A model generated the notes under the pieces. The model made no database searches, had not been told where the DNA came from, and saw only the letters and a list, made by a program, of their open reading frames with translations. Shown in pieces: positions 31,816-42,609 of a stretch of 64,000 nucleotides of DNA (position 1 is its first letter; every line of letters starts with the position of its first letter). The stretch is taken from positions 1,692,894-1,756,893 of the forward strand of contig SCFE01000069.1 in the NCBI GenBank assembly GCA_004352715.1. Reading direction: 5' to 3'. Source of the stretch: Hofstenia miamia (taxonomy: Eukaryota; Xenacoelomorpha; Acoela). The translations under genes were made by a program, and so were the position numbers.

Positions 31816-34800
31816 CATAGCTAATTAAGGATTACAACTCTTTCTCCATGTACCATTTTGACCGCCTGTTTTATCATCATGTTTGCTTCCAGCATCTCCC
31901 ATTCAGTCTTTTCATACTTTTCTTCTTTTGTTAGTTTCAACAGTACTTCTTTTTCTGTAGTCACCAATTTCTTAACTTACTCAATATTGTGCACATACTT
32001 CGTAATTTGTTTAACTTTCCATTAAACTTTTCATATTACTTCTCATATAGTTTCAGCCCTTTGATTGTTATCATCAATGTCATTATTGCATCTACTCTAC
32101 TTGTGTGAGCTAACTCGGGCTTTATCATTGTGTTTGGGTAAAAGAACTCATAAGTAGATCTTAGTGATTTTGAAATAGACGCTTTGTCGTAGAATGCACT
32201 GATATTGTTACGTACTTCCTCTCTAGTTATTTGATCTGGGTCGTTTTTCCCCAGATGCACCATTGTTATTATCTCGACTCAACGCATCACATCATAATAT
32301 TGATAAGTTGGGCTCCAGAGTTCACCCCACACTATGTCGTTTATTCCAGAGAATAACATGACCGTTTGCATCTCTCTTTTTTCAATCTCATTCCACACTT
32401 TCTTTATTTTTGTATGTATGGAGTCGCCTTCACTATACAGGCCGTATGGGGTGACTTCTCCTTCAATATACACTCTCTCTTTGTTATCATTCCGTATTAA
32501 TATGTCTTTTGATTTTCTATATCGTTCATCCCTGACAATCTTCTCTGCCTCTTCTAGTTTGTTTACGTAAGTATTTTCTTCATGCAAAAATGCTTTCACC
32601 AGCTTTTTGTTTTTCAATCACCATACCAGTAATAACATTGGGACTGAGATAGTTGGTGGCATTGTACATTTTAATAGTGTTGTCATCATATGTTTCTCTA
32701 TTTCTTCATATGAGCCTTCTGTTTTGGATGTAGTTGCCATTCCAAACGTAGCAGGGTAATTATTCTTACTTGTTTTAATGTTTTCCCAAAACATGTTTGT
32801 TAGACCATGCTTCATTAGATTCGACGCTGTTTCAGCTTTTATAACAATTTTCAAAGTTATACATTCTATGTCGACTGCCAATTGATTTTGCGGTTGTAGC
32901 ATCTTTTTAATTTCTTGCTTCGTAAACACTTCAGTACACAATATCTTTATCATTGATTTTGTTTCTTTTTCGTAAACTTCACCATAGATTCTCTGCACTA
33001 TGTTGTCCGTTTTTTCTCTTCTAACTGTTATCTCTACTAGTAAGCGTTCATCGTCTGTATCCACCCATGATATTTCGCTCAGCTCTCTTTCACCCCATTT
33101 TTCCATGTTGATCTTATCGATTTCTTTTTGAGTTTCCGGGGTTAATGCGATTGTGTTGGTTTGTAATAAGATTTCTTCCATCCGCATCTCCTCTTGTGAC
33201 TTACTCACCATCTCGATAATTTCTATCAGTTGATTCTCTCCTTCTTTCCTCATTATTTCTGACATTTTAATAATTTTCGTGTATGCACACTGAGGATACT
33301 CGCCAATGTACTTCCTCATCTCTTGTGTAATCATTTTGTTAACTTCTTTTCATTCAATTGCTTTGATAGTTTCCAGTGTGCTAGCACTCTCTCGCTTAAT
33401 CAGATTACGTGTTGTTAGCCATGGTTGCTGCTTTAAGGATTTTAATTTCGTATTCGAAGTTGCACCCCACATGAATTTCTTGGCTTCATCGTTTAGTATA
33501 TCTATCTCCGCAGGACATATTCCTGTTTTGTTGGCAAGTTCTACCACACTTGGCCTACCTAACATGTGTTGTTGAGTAAGCAGCTGCGTATAAAATTTTT
33601 CGAACTTTTGTTGCACTTTTTTAGTTGGTGATAATGACAATATCTCCACATACTGTAAAAGCCACTGTTTCACATTGACTGGTATAGGTGCTAAGGCTAT
33701 TTCATACTTTTTATTTTTCGTCATGGCTTTCCATTCTTTTCTTCTTATCAGTAACACTATCTTCTCATTGTTTGTTAAAGCTATACTTAAAATCAATATT
33801 GATGTCCGTGCTCTTATATGTGGTGCGTTAACCTCTTTGAAAATCATGTTTTGGAAATTTTGTTTCGAATTTCCATTAGCACCATCTCGACTGTTTTGTG
33901 ATACGTTTTTATCAGCAATACAATGTTGATCTTCAGCCATTCTCCATGTACAGGTTTCTCAGTTTTCATTTCTCTCCACACATCCATGATACTTCTTAAA
34001 TGTTCTGGTGTCTGGTTCATGCTACATTTTATGTACAGATTTCCTGTTTCTTTGAGGTTTTCTTTTATTCCCAGCATCTCCATGGTTTTTACTTGATAAT
34101 ACATATTAATTGCTATCTTTGGCTCAACCATTATCCTCTCTGCTGGGGCGCAATGTTGTTTATTTGTAAATCCACATTAATCATTTCTGAGATCGCCTCT
34201 CCACTTTTCTCCATATGAACACGTTTTCCAGTTTTTCTTCCAAATTTTGTAAGAACTCTGGTACTTCTTCTCCTTCTCGCGTTCTGACTATTATTATCAC
34301 TTTTGTCTTGTATTGTTTAGCCATTCTCCGCGTCTCTTTGATATGTTCTTCAAAATTTTTCGATACCATTTCCGCTTGTTTAGTAAAATACACGATAGTT
34401 AAGTATTCTTTATCTAAATTAACCTGTTCGCATTTTTCTAACAGTTTGTTTTTATTTCTGATTAGCTTTTGGACATCTTTCAATGTGAATTTTTCTTCAA
34501 ACATTATATGTACTGTGCTTTTGAAATAAGGCCGATTAAATGTTTCTTTCATGTCTGTAGAATATGCTATGATTGTGTTGCACACTGGTCTATTCTGTGT
34601 ATTGATTACAATTGGAATCGCTGATGCCTCTGTTTCTTTTGTCACTGAATTCTGTTGTAAGAAACATTTTGTCTCTGGTGACAAATTATCCTATGAACTA
34701 TAGCGTATTTTTCTGTTCACTATAAAGTATGGGTGGATTTTATTTTTCCCAATTTTCGTCATTCTGCTTTCTCTCTCCTCTGATCTAGACGATTTTGTTG

Positions 34801-34989
34801 TGGTCAACGATTGCCTGTGTGAGAACGGTTGTGAACTGTGAGTAGTAAATGAACTTGTTGATGGTTGTTCCGAAATATCCATTTCTGAGTCTTTGCTGAT
34901 TTCTTGAATGTCCGGGACAATGTATCAACCACAGACTTCAGTACCTGCTGCTTTTAATCGCAGTCGAGGACTTATTCTCATAGCTTTGC

Positions 34990-35460
34990 ACTCTCCGTCC
35001 TTTAATTGACTTCGAGTTCCACTGGATCTGGGGGAGTGTTCCATCAATGAGCTAGATTTTTAATCCAACCTCACGCCCTTTAAATGATGATCAGTATCTT
35101 GACAATGGCCCTCTCTTAGCCGCCTGCCCTTTAAATGACATTTGGTGGAGGGTGATCTCTTTGGTGTTGTCTCCATCCTCATGCCCTTTAAATGACAATC
35201 AGATTGCAGAGATCTCCTTCGTACCCTTCTTTGTTTATTTGTTGGTGTTAGTCTCTCCATCCTCATGCCCTTTAAATGACAATTGGATTGCGGATATTTT
35301 TGTCATACTCATCTTCTTCTATTTACTGGTGAAGACTGCTCCATCCTCATGCCCGTTAATTGACAATTGGATTGCGGAGACCTCGTGCTACCACCATGAC
35401 TGCTAGAATTTTTTCTCCTCATCACGCCCTTTAAATGACGATCAGATTTTGGAGATTTCC
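34990..35460 (-). repeat. ORF3 N-terminal repeat array (HLKG units)
   Basis: A core of RC(GCCCTTTAAATGAC) occurs at + 34997, 35075, 35126, 35183, 35267, 35351 and 35426. Spacings are 78, 51, 57, 84, 84, 75, all multiples of three. Each encodes [C/H/R]-H/Q-L-K/T-G-[M/V/R]-R, and several units also share an upstream Arg-rich piece such as RRVRRRSLQSDCHLKGMRME. The full unit is about 28 residues and strongly basic. Confidence 0.8.
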
Positions 35461-38400
35461 TGCGGATCCTTCTGCTCTTCAACGGTGATCTGCTGTTCGT
35501 CCTTTTCATTATCTAATCTAAATTGAGTTACTAAATTCAAATCACATATCTCTGGGTCATATTTATTTTTATTTTTTACAGCCCTCTGGGACATTGTTCT
35601 TCTCTCGACTTCGTCATCTTCCTTCATAGGGTTGTACTCCTCTTGAAATTCTTCCTCTGCTACACTGTCGAGATCATTCATTTCGCAATATATACCATCA
35701 TTATTCTCTACAAATTTAAATTGTGCATCTTTATTTAATTCAGTTTGTTCTATGTCCTTTGTCGCCCTTTTTAAATTTTGAAAGTGTAAAATTCTACCGT
35801 CACTTAATTTATAATTATTATTCGGTAATGTTTGTGTAATGACAAATGGCCCTGACCACTGTGTTTTTAATTTTCTTACCTGGTTTACGTCGTATGTTCT
35901 CAATAATGTGTATGCGTAAACCTTATCACCCTTCTTGTGCGGTTTTCCATAAATCTTCTTGTTAAAATTTCTCTGCTGTCTTATCGCAGACTTTTTGGTA
36001 TTGTGACACATTGCTTCATGGATTCCTGTTAATTGATTTTTGATCTTCTTGATATATTCATTGTCTGGTTTGTCCGAATAATTACTGTATTGCATAGATA
36101 TCAGTGTTGCTGCCTCTCTGCCATACATTGCTTTGAATGGTGTTGTCCCAGTCATTGAATGTACTGAGGTGTTATAGTAGTACTCTACCATTTCTATTAC
36201 CTCTCTCCAATCTCTACCACCAATCCTTGATGTTAACACTCTAATCAATTTAATCATTGTTCTATTCAAGCATTCGACAGCCCCATTTGCTTGTGGGTGA
36301 TAAGCCGTTGTTTTCTCTGTCATTATTTCCAACAGTTTTGCCATCTCTTCAAACAATTTACTTTCAAATTGCACATCTCTGTCAGATATTATCACTTCCA
36401 TAGGTCCAAATTTTAATATCCATTCTTTCATTATTTTTTCCGCCACTACTTTTGCTGTCGTAGAATCTAGTGGGATCATTCTGGCATACTTTGTAAAGTT
36501 GTCTACTATCACCAAAATATATTGATACCCCTCATCATCTTGTGACAATTTTTCCAGATCTACATGTACTATCTGATTTGGTGCAGTTGCTATTATTTTT
36601 TCCAATGGCGCTATTTGTCTCAGAAAGTGACTTTTATTATTTAACAGACATGTAGTACATTTATTAATAACGTCCTCTACAACTTTTCTAACTCCAATCG
36701 TTATAAATCTTGCGTTAAATGTTTGTTCGGTTTGGATTATCCCAATATGTCCTTTTTCATGTGTTTTCCTTATCAATTCCCTCTTGTAGTATTCCGGAAT
36801 CACTATTCTTAATGTTTTTCCATGTACATATAGTAGCCCGTTTTTATTTATTTTCCATGTGTATCTCTGGAAATAGCTGCTTGCTTTTTACTTTATTTGT
36901 TCATTACTGTCTTCCAGTTTTCTTCGTATTTCCATCATTATCAAATCTGTTTTCTGTTTTTCAACAATTTCACTTTCGTTGATTTCTTCTTTAATTGTAA
37001 TGGGCATTATCGCCTGACCCTTTTTATCTGCATTGATGTCTGGTAGTTCACTGTATTTGCTATGTGGCAAGAAGTCAAATTTCTTCTTCTCTCCTTCCTG
37101 CTTTTCTACATCTCTTTGGTATTCTGGTAGCGCAGTCCAGAAATCAGCATTTTTATGTAGCGTCCCTTTTCTATGTTCAATTGTAAATCTAAATTCGTTT
37201 AGATACTCTATCCATCTCGACACAATTGACGACTTGTCTCCCGAAAATTTTTTTAGCCACGCCAGTCCACTATTATCTGTTCATACTTTGAATTTTTGAC
37301 CAATCAAAAAGTATCTAAATTTCTTTATACTTTCTACCAATGCTAACATCTCCAACTTTGTAGATCCATAATTTTCTTCACTTGTTCTTAATCGTCGACT
37401 AAAAAATTGTATGGGTACTTCTCTTCCATTTTTCATTTGTCCCAAACAAGCCCCTATTGCAACATTACTCGCATCGCAATCTAATATGAATTCTTCTTCA
37501 TAATCTGGTGTATTTAACGACAGCATTTTTGCAAGTTCATTTTTTATGTCTTCTAATTGTTCCTCTTCTCTCCATGTCCATTCAAATGGTTTAGATTTTT
37601 TAAGTAACGCTGTTATTCTAGTTGTTTTTGAGCTATATTTGGTATAAATGATCCATAATAAATGATGAATCCCATTATTCTATGTATGTCCTTCATTTTT
37701 TCGGGCTTTTAATATTTAGAATCATTTCCTTTGCATTGTTTTTCATTTTAATCTCACCTTTTCGTATTCTTCTTCCCAAAAATACTACTTCAGTTTTTAA
37801 AATCTAGCATTTTTTTCCATTCACCCTTAGTCTGGCATTATATAGAATCATTAACATTCTATCCAATTTTTCTAAGTGCTCCTCGATCATATTACTCGTG
37901 ATTAATATATCGTCTATATAAGCGCACACTCCATCTTCCAACTTTTTATTTTTTTGTTTTAACACTTTCATTACATATTGTTGAAACGTCACCTGGTGCA
38001 TTACAAAGTCCAAACGCCATATACATCCATTCGAACAATCAGTATGGAATTATGAATGCCGTTTTTTTGATGTCCTTAGGCTCCATGGGTACTTGCCAGT
38101 AGGCTTTGCTTAAGTCAATACAAGTAAAGTATTTATTTTTTGTTGCTTCATAAATCATGTCATCTATTCGCAGTAATGGATAAGCATCTTTTTTGGTTAC
38201 CTCATTTAATTTTCTGAAGTCTATACAAAGCCTATACTTTTCGCCCTGTTTTACAAACACTGTCAGTGATGCATAAGGACATTTGCTTGAGCTTATTATC
38301 TTATTATCAATGAGTTCATTCAAAATTGTATTATATTTGTCTTTCAGATTTTCCGGTACTCTTCTGCAAGGTAATCTGATCGGTTCATCCATTGTAGTAA

Positions 38401-39330
38401 TTATCTTGTGAGTTTCACCAATTGCTTTCCCCACACTGATTTCTCTGAAATTGAATATCTTATTATGCTTATTCAAAATTTCTATAAGCTTTTCTTTTTC
38501 TTCATTATTCAGATGTGGGTATTCTTCATCCTTGATTTCTGGTATCTGAAATGTTTTTTCCTCTTCTTTTGTTATTATATTTATCGTCTTGTTCACCATC
38601 TGCTTCTCAGATTTCACCGTTTTTCCTTTTATCGTCACTTTATCTCTATTAACATTAACGATATGGTTTGTTGCATTTAATACCGGTATCCAACCTTTTC
38701 CTTCTCATATCATGCATAAACTCGATGGAATCGATAACCTCTTTGTATTTATACCAATTTGGTCATATATCATTACCTCTGTGTTTATCCTTTCACTTGT
38801 TGTGATTTCACACATTTTCCAATTATTTGGCAAAATCTTTACATCTTCTGCCAACTTGAATATTATTGTGTCATCTCTATTGCAATCTTTGTATGTTGTT
38901 ACTATCTCTTCTTGTACAGTTATCATTCTATCCTTATAGTTTATAATGCACTTGTTGTTTGTAAGAAAATCATTACCCAATATTACTTCATATGGTAGTT
39001 GGTTCCTCTCTGTGTCAATTACTGTAAAAGTTTGTTGAAACGTCATGTTTGCTATTCTCACCAGTATATTTTCCAACTTCCCTTTCACGTCAATATAATC
39101 TCCAGAAGCATTTATTAATCTATTTTTTTCGTTATTTAATTGTTCTCTTTGAAATCCAACTTTGTTCGCGCACTCATCCGTTATTATGGATATCACTGCT
39201 CCCATATCTACTGTCGCTTCTACCATCACTCCATTAATAACAATTGTTATCATATTTGTTTTTAGTAGATCGGTCACTATTAGTACGGGTGCTCGGTTTT
39301 TCAGAGACGGCGCTCCCTTTAATTTAAATT
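35442..39330 (-). pseudogene. pol: pol (PR-RT-RH-IN) of F2, near complete
   Basis: Protease frame 39277-38705 has VDMGAVISIITDECANKVGF (DMG in place of DTG) and EVILGNDFLTNNKC. RT: YRLCIDFRKLNEVTKKDAYP, CIDLSKAYWQVPM, YIDD at 37920-37909. A TGA (~38039) and a one-base insertion at the NAP-TFQ motif break RT. RNase H: FILDCDASNVAIGACLGQ, then TGA before TDN (37281-37283). Integrase frame 36803-35442 (453 codons) is fully open: H15, H19, C49, C52 zinc finger, D82, D141, E177 (D,D-35-E), GPF module QWSGPFVITQTL, then an acidic tail. Despite its intact integrase, pol has several breaks. Gag precedes it with a canonical -1 slippery site. Confidence 0.92.
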
Positions 39331-40944
39331 TTCTGCTTCTGCCGATTCCATTTCTTCTTCTTCTTCTTGGTCCTCCTCATTTTCTATGAGGTCTTCTTCG
39401 TCGAAATCCACATCTTCCTCTTCTATCCAGTTTATTTGTCTCTTACAGTATTTCTTCGTATGTCCCTTGTTTCCACAGGCTTGACATTTCAAATCCTTTC
39501 GTTTTATTTGTTTTATAGTTCCATCTTTTAGTTTTATTTTCACTAGTTCCTCACCAGATTTCTTTACTATAGTTTTACCTGTTGGTTTATTCACCATCAG
39601 TATTGTTCGATTAACTATTTGTTTCGTAATTGTGGATTTCTCACTAATTCTTGCGTTACTCTCCATTGTGATTTGTATCGCCAATCCTTTCCTAATCATT
39701 TTATCCAATGCATCATCTGCGTCACATTTAATTTGGAATTGCGTCCGTATTGCCTCAGGCAGTCCTTTACAGATGTGTGCAAATAAATCATATTTAGAGT
39801 AACTACTTTCTCTGGAACTGAGTTTTAGCAATCGCTCTACTTGAGACATATAATTTCTTAAATCGTCTTTACTGTTCATTTTTATTCCATTTAATAGCAT
39901 CCTATACTGGCTTTTAAAGCTTTCATCATCGTAGTATTGTTGATACTCTCCTATCAATTTTTTGTAATTCATCTTTGTTTCCGAGTCTAACACTAAATAG
40001 TGTTGATACGCTGCTCCGCTTAAATATAATGGAAATCTCGCTGCTGCTCTATTTTGTGTGACTTTTCGTTCCTTCATACTCATTTCGAATATTTCCAGCC
40101 ACTCGTTAAATGTAGGTGAGTAATTATCCACTCTGCCTGTAAATTTAGGCAATATTGCTTTACATGTTGATATCTCATTGTCTTCATCTTCTGACAATAT
40201 TGTATCTTGAAACACCAGTTTTCTTTCAATCGGTTTCTCCACATTTTCCTTAACTTGTTTTGTTACATTGTCTACCAATTTTTTTATAAACTCTTCTTCA
40301 GTTTCCGCATTTTTGTAGTCTTGTATTGGTATCTCCTTTTGTGGCATCGCTGAATTTAATTCATGCGGTTTTTCCACTGTGACATTTTCTATTGTTTTTA
40401 TTTCGGTTTTCTTTAATTCTACTAATCGCAGCTCGTCCTTTAAATTATCAATTTCCAACTGTTTCACTATATTATCTTCTCGTAGGTTAGTATTTTCATC
40501 ATGAAGCTCTTTTAACATTTTCTGAAATTGTTCACATTGGAGCTTTATTTCCTTATTTACTTCCGTCAACTTTTCTATCTGTTGTTGAAATAAGTTTTGC
40601 TGCTCCGTCAAACATATACTCGTATCTTCTTTTATTTCCTCAACTAATTTCTCCTTTTTGACGCTTTTTATTTCCACTTCTATTATTCGCTTTGTTAAAT
40701 GTTCTATCTGTTTCGTCAACTCTTTTCTCTCTTTCGCATTATTTTCAATAATTTCCATTAACTGGGTTATCATAAATTCATTTGTTAACTCTGCAGGTTG
40801 TAGCACCTGTTCCGTTGGGGATTGTTCACTTTCTGGGGACATAATCACATCCTGTGTTTCGGGTGTACTTCTTGCTTGGGGGGTCTTTTGAGTTCTAGGC
40901 TTACTCCTAGTAGTCTTTTTCTTTGAATTTACCATCTTTTTCAT
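39319..40944 (-). CDS. gag: gag of F2, intact 541-codon ORF
   Basis: The open frame runs from ATG (MKKMVN) to TAA. Residues 1-40 are basic with Ser/Thr. Residues ~70-175 are Glu/Lys/Leu-rich and predicted coiled coil. Residues ~270-430 form the capsid core: NYSPTFNEWLEIFEMSMKER, FPLYLSGAAYQHYLVLDSET, YSKYDLFAHICKGLPEAIRT. The knuckle CQACGNKGHTKKYC is near residue 495, followed by an acidic tail (EEDVDFDEEDLIENEEDQ). Length and order match F1 gag (556 codons). It would form particles and package RNA. This is the only uninterrupted full-length protein of any retroelement in the window, so F2 is the youngest or the best preserved. Confidence 0.93.
   Translation of the reverse strand: MKKMVNSKKKTTRSKPRTQKTPQARSTPETQDVIMSPESEQSPTEQVLQPAELTNEFMITQLMEIIENNAKERKELTKQIEHLTKRIIEVEIKSVKKEKLVEEIKEDTSICLTEQQNLFQQQIEKLTEVNKEIKLQCEQFQKMLKELHDENTNLREDNIVKQLEIDNLKDELRLVELKKTEIKTIENVTVEKPHELNSAMPQKEIPIQDYKNAETEEEFIKKLVDNVTKQVKENVEKPIERKLVFQDTILSEDEDNEISTCKAILPKFTGRVDNYSPTFNEWLEIFEMSMKERKVTQNRAAARFPLYLSGAAYQHYLVLDSETKMNYKKLIGEYQQYYDDESFKSQYRMLLNGIKMNSKDDLRNYMSQVERLLKLSSRESSYSKYDLFAHICKGLPEAIRTQFQIKCDADDALDKMIRKGLAIQITMESNARISEKSTITKQIVNRTILMVNKPTGKTIVKKSGEELVKIKLKDGTIKQIKRKDLKCQACGNKGHTKKYCKRQINWIEEEDVDFDEEDLIENEEDQEEEEEMESAEAENLN
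39325..39331 (-). other. -1 ribosomal frameshift heptamer (A AAT TTA)
   Basis: In gag frame the sequence reads GAA AAT TTA AAT TAA. A-AAT-TTA is a canonical X XXY YYZ site, the same heptamer as in Rous sarcoma virus gag-pol. The protease frame is -1, open across it, and continues through LKNRAPVLIV into the protease. Confidence 0.8.
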
Positions 40945-41133
40945 TAGTGCTCTGGGTATCCGATTTGGTGGTCCTTTCTCACGTTTATTTTGTGCTCCAG
41001 TGTAATTTTATTGTTCGTTCCCTCTTCTTTCTTCTTTAGTCACTACTTGCTGTAACACTAATAATTATTTTCCAGATGTTTAGATTACTATTCCAATTCG
41101 ATTAACTTGAGAAGAAACAACTATCTTTACTCA

Positions 41134-41175
41134 AATTCTCCTTGCACATGTCGAAAATTCTCCTTGCACATGTCG
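41134..41175. repeat. short direct repeat in the F2 leader
   Basis: AATTCTCCTTGCACATGTCG occurs at 41134 and again at 41156, separated by two bases, in the untranslated leader between primer site and gag. Possible packaging or dimerisation relevance is only speculation. Confidence 0.8.
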
Positions 41176-41177
41176 GG

Positions 41178-41195
41178 CGCCTGTCATTGTTGCCA
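41178..41195 (-). other. primer binding site of F2
   Basis: TGGCAACAATGACAGGCG immediately follows the LTR end (GATTCTACA) on the minus strand. It is related to the Arg-tRNA-like site of F1. Confidence 0.65.
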
Positions 41196-42609
41196 TGTAG
41201 AATCTTGACAACCTTCCAACTAGTAAACTTAACTATAATTTAGGAGCTACTTCGAATATTTCCTATTGTTACCAAGTAAGGTAGGTGACAGATTCCAAAT
41301 TCCATCTCTATTCTTTTGTTCTTAACTGTAGTTACTTAACGTTTAGTTTAATATCTAAGCAACAAATATAATTGACACTAGAAGTAACAACACTCATTAA
41401 GGTTCAAGACAGGAGATGGTTGGTACAAAATACAGGGTTACACACCCGACCTGAGGCACAACACAAAGAGGAACTGAAGAACTACGTTATAACTATAATC
41501 TCCAACAAACACTTTTGCATCGAAAGAAATACCAATCACCACCGCGAGGACTCAGTGCATGAAATGTTGTGTGATAACAAAATTGTGACAATGTGTGAAT
41601 GACCTATTAATTTAGTGCGTTGATTGTTCTTGTTATTACTGATGTTGTAAAATAAAGGAGATTCACAACCTGAATGCATTAGCTTATTATCATGCCTTAC
41701 ATTTAATAACCCTACGGATAAATATGTACATGTTAATAACCTATTGTACATGTGAACAATCAAAGTGGTCAGCATAAACATATGCTTTAAGTCCGTAGGT
41801 CGACTATGAATTAAATATAATGTAATACTATTGATAAACTTCCAATACAAACAAAATGTAAATTCTCCTAAGAGGGATACTGTAAATATAATAAGGTAAT
41901 AAAATGAACAACGACCGATAGGAAAGCTGTAACGAATAAAAACCCCTATCATTACACCTAACTTAAGAGCACCTCGGGTTAGACCAACAGCTACCAGCCA
42001 CAGCACAGCCTTGGGAATGGCGCTAGTAAATCATTATTGTTTAATGTGCCAATCGCAATCGCACAGCTTTTTGAATAGTGATAAACAATTCATTACTAAG
42101 TGCTCAGCCATTACGAATTATCTCCCTTTAAACAAAGTCGTGGACCACTGCCTCGAATACCCTAGTGCTCGAACGTTTTTAGCTTTCCATTTTAATTAAT
42201 TAAAGAAACCTGACAAAAGAACACAAAGTAAATCCGATAAATTTCGGTCATCAACAAAATATAATATTGCACTGCTTTTATACTAAAATTTGTTAAACAC
42301 TCAAATATTTGGCTAGTACCTGTTATCACTGAGTTGTTGACAATTTATTAATCCTTGATTTCTTTTTGTCTGCCGTCTTGCGCATGTCAGCATTAATTAG
42401 CGTTTTGCGACTTGGCCTTCTTACCAATTGTCAAATATCATTTTGTACTGCCAATTTAATTAATAGAAAATTACTGCTTATAAATTGTACAAATAATTAA
42501 CTAATCGTAATCATGTGTTTTTATAATTAATATTTATATCAAAATTCAGTCTGCTTTCATTCCTTCATTTCTCTTAATTTGACCACACATGATTCTGAAT
42601 TATGTTACA
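41196..42609 (-). repeat. F2 5' LTR, full length
   Basis: 1414 bases from TGTAGAATCTTGAC to GAATTATGTTACA (TG...CA in LTR sense as well). Its outer 190 bases match 31611-31803. A TATA box (TATAAAAG) lies at 42282-42275, about 330 bases into the LTR sense strand. The small plus-strand open frames inside it have no support as genes. Confidence 0.9.
42275..42282 (-). promoter_or_regulatory. TATA box in F2 LTR
   Basis: TATAAAAG followed by CAGTGCAATATTATATTT on the minus strand. The position is compatible with the U3/R boundary upstream of gag. Confidence 0.5.

Larger units (their letters stand above)
31799..35509 (-). pseudogene. ORF3 of F2, conserved unknown protein in env position
   Basis: A third ORF of ~1200 codons between integrase and the 3' LTR, entered in +1 frame relative to pol with a short overlap (35509-35442). 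Parts in order: Arg/Ser-rich repeat domain with [C/H/R]HLKG units (35.5-35.0 kb); Ser/Thr linker (34.9-34.7); block IPIVINTQNRPVCNTII with HIMFEEKFTL (34.68-34.18); LYIKCSMNQTPEHLRSI (34.13-33.9); NKTGICPAEIDILNDE and QQPWLTTRNLIKRES (33.94-33.35); NMEKWGE, WVDTDDERLLVEI, LQPQNQLAVDIECIT (33.33-32.62); NKERVYIEGEVTPYGLY, MLFSGINDIVW (32.62-32.28); KNDPDQITREEVRNNISAFY, TLMITIKGLKLYEK (32.26-32.04). Five or more stops or frameshifts. No signal peptide, no long hydrophobic helix. Homologous to ORF3 at 5.1, 10.4 and 18.6 kb. Function unknown. Confidence 0.8.

Noticed and set aside
34997-35440. CRISPR-like or satellite interpretation of the regularly spaced GCCCTTTAAATGAC words.
   Set aside because: The intervals vary from 51 to 84 and are all multiples of three, the host is eukaryotic, and the words encode a peptide repeat in the ORF3 frame.
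31799-35509. ORF3 as a classical env gene.
   Set aside because: No signal peptide, no ~20-residue hydrophobic anchor, no cleavage-site or glycoprotein-like cysteine pattern; instead basic and acidic soluble-type blocks.
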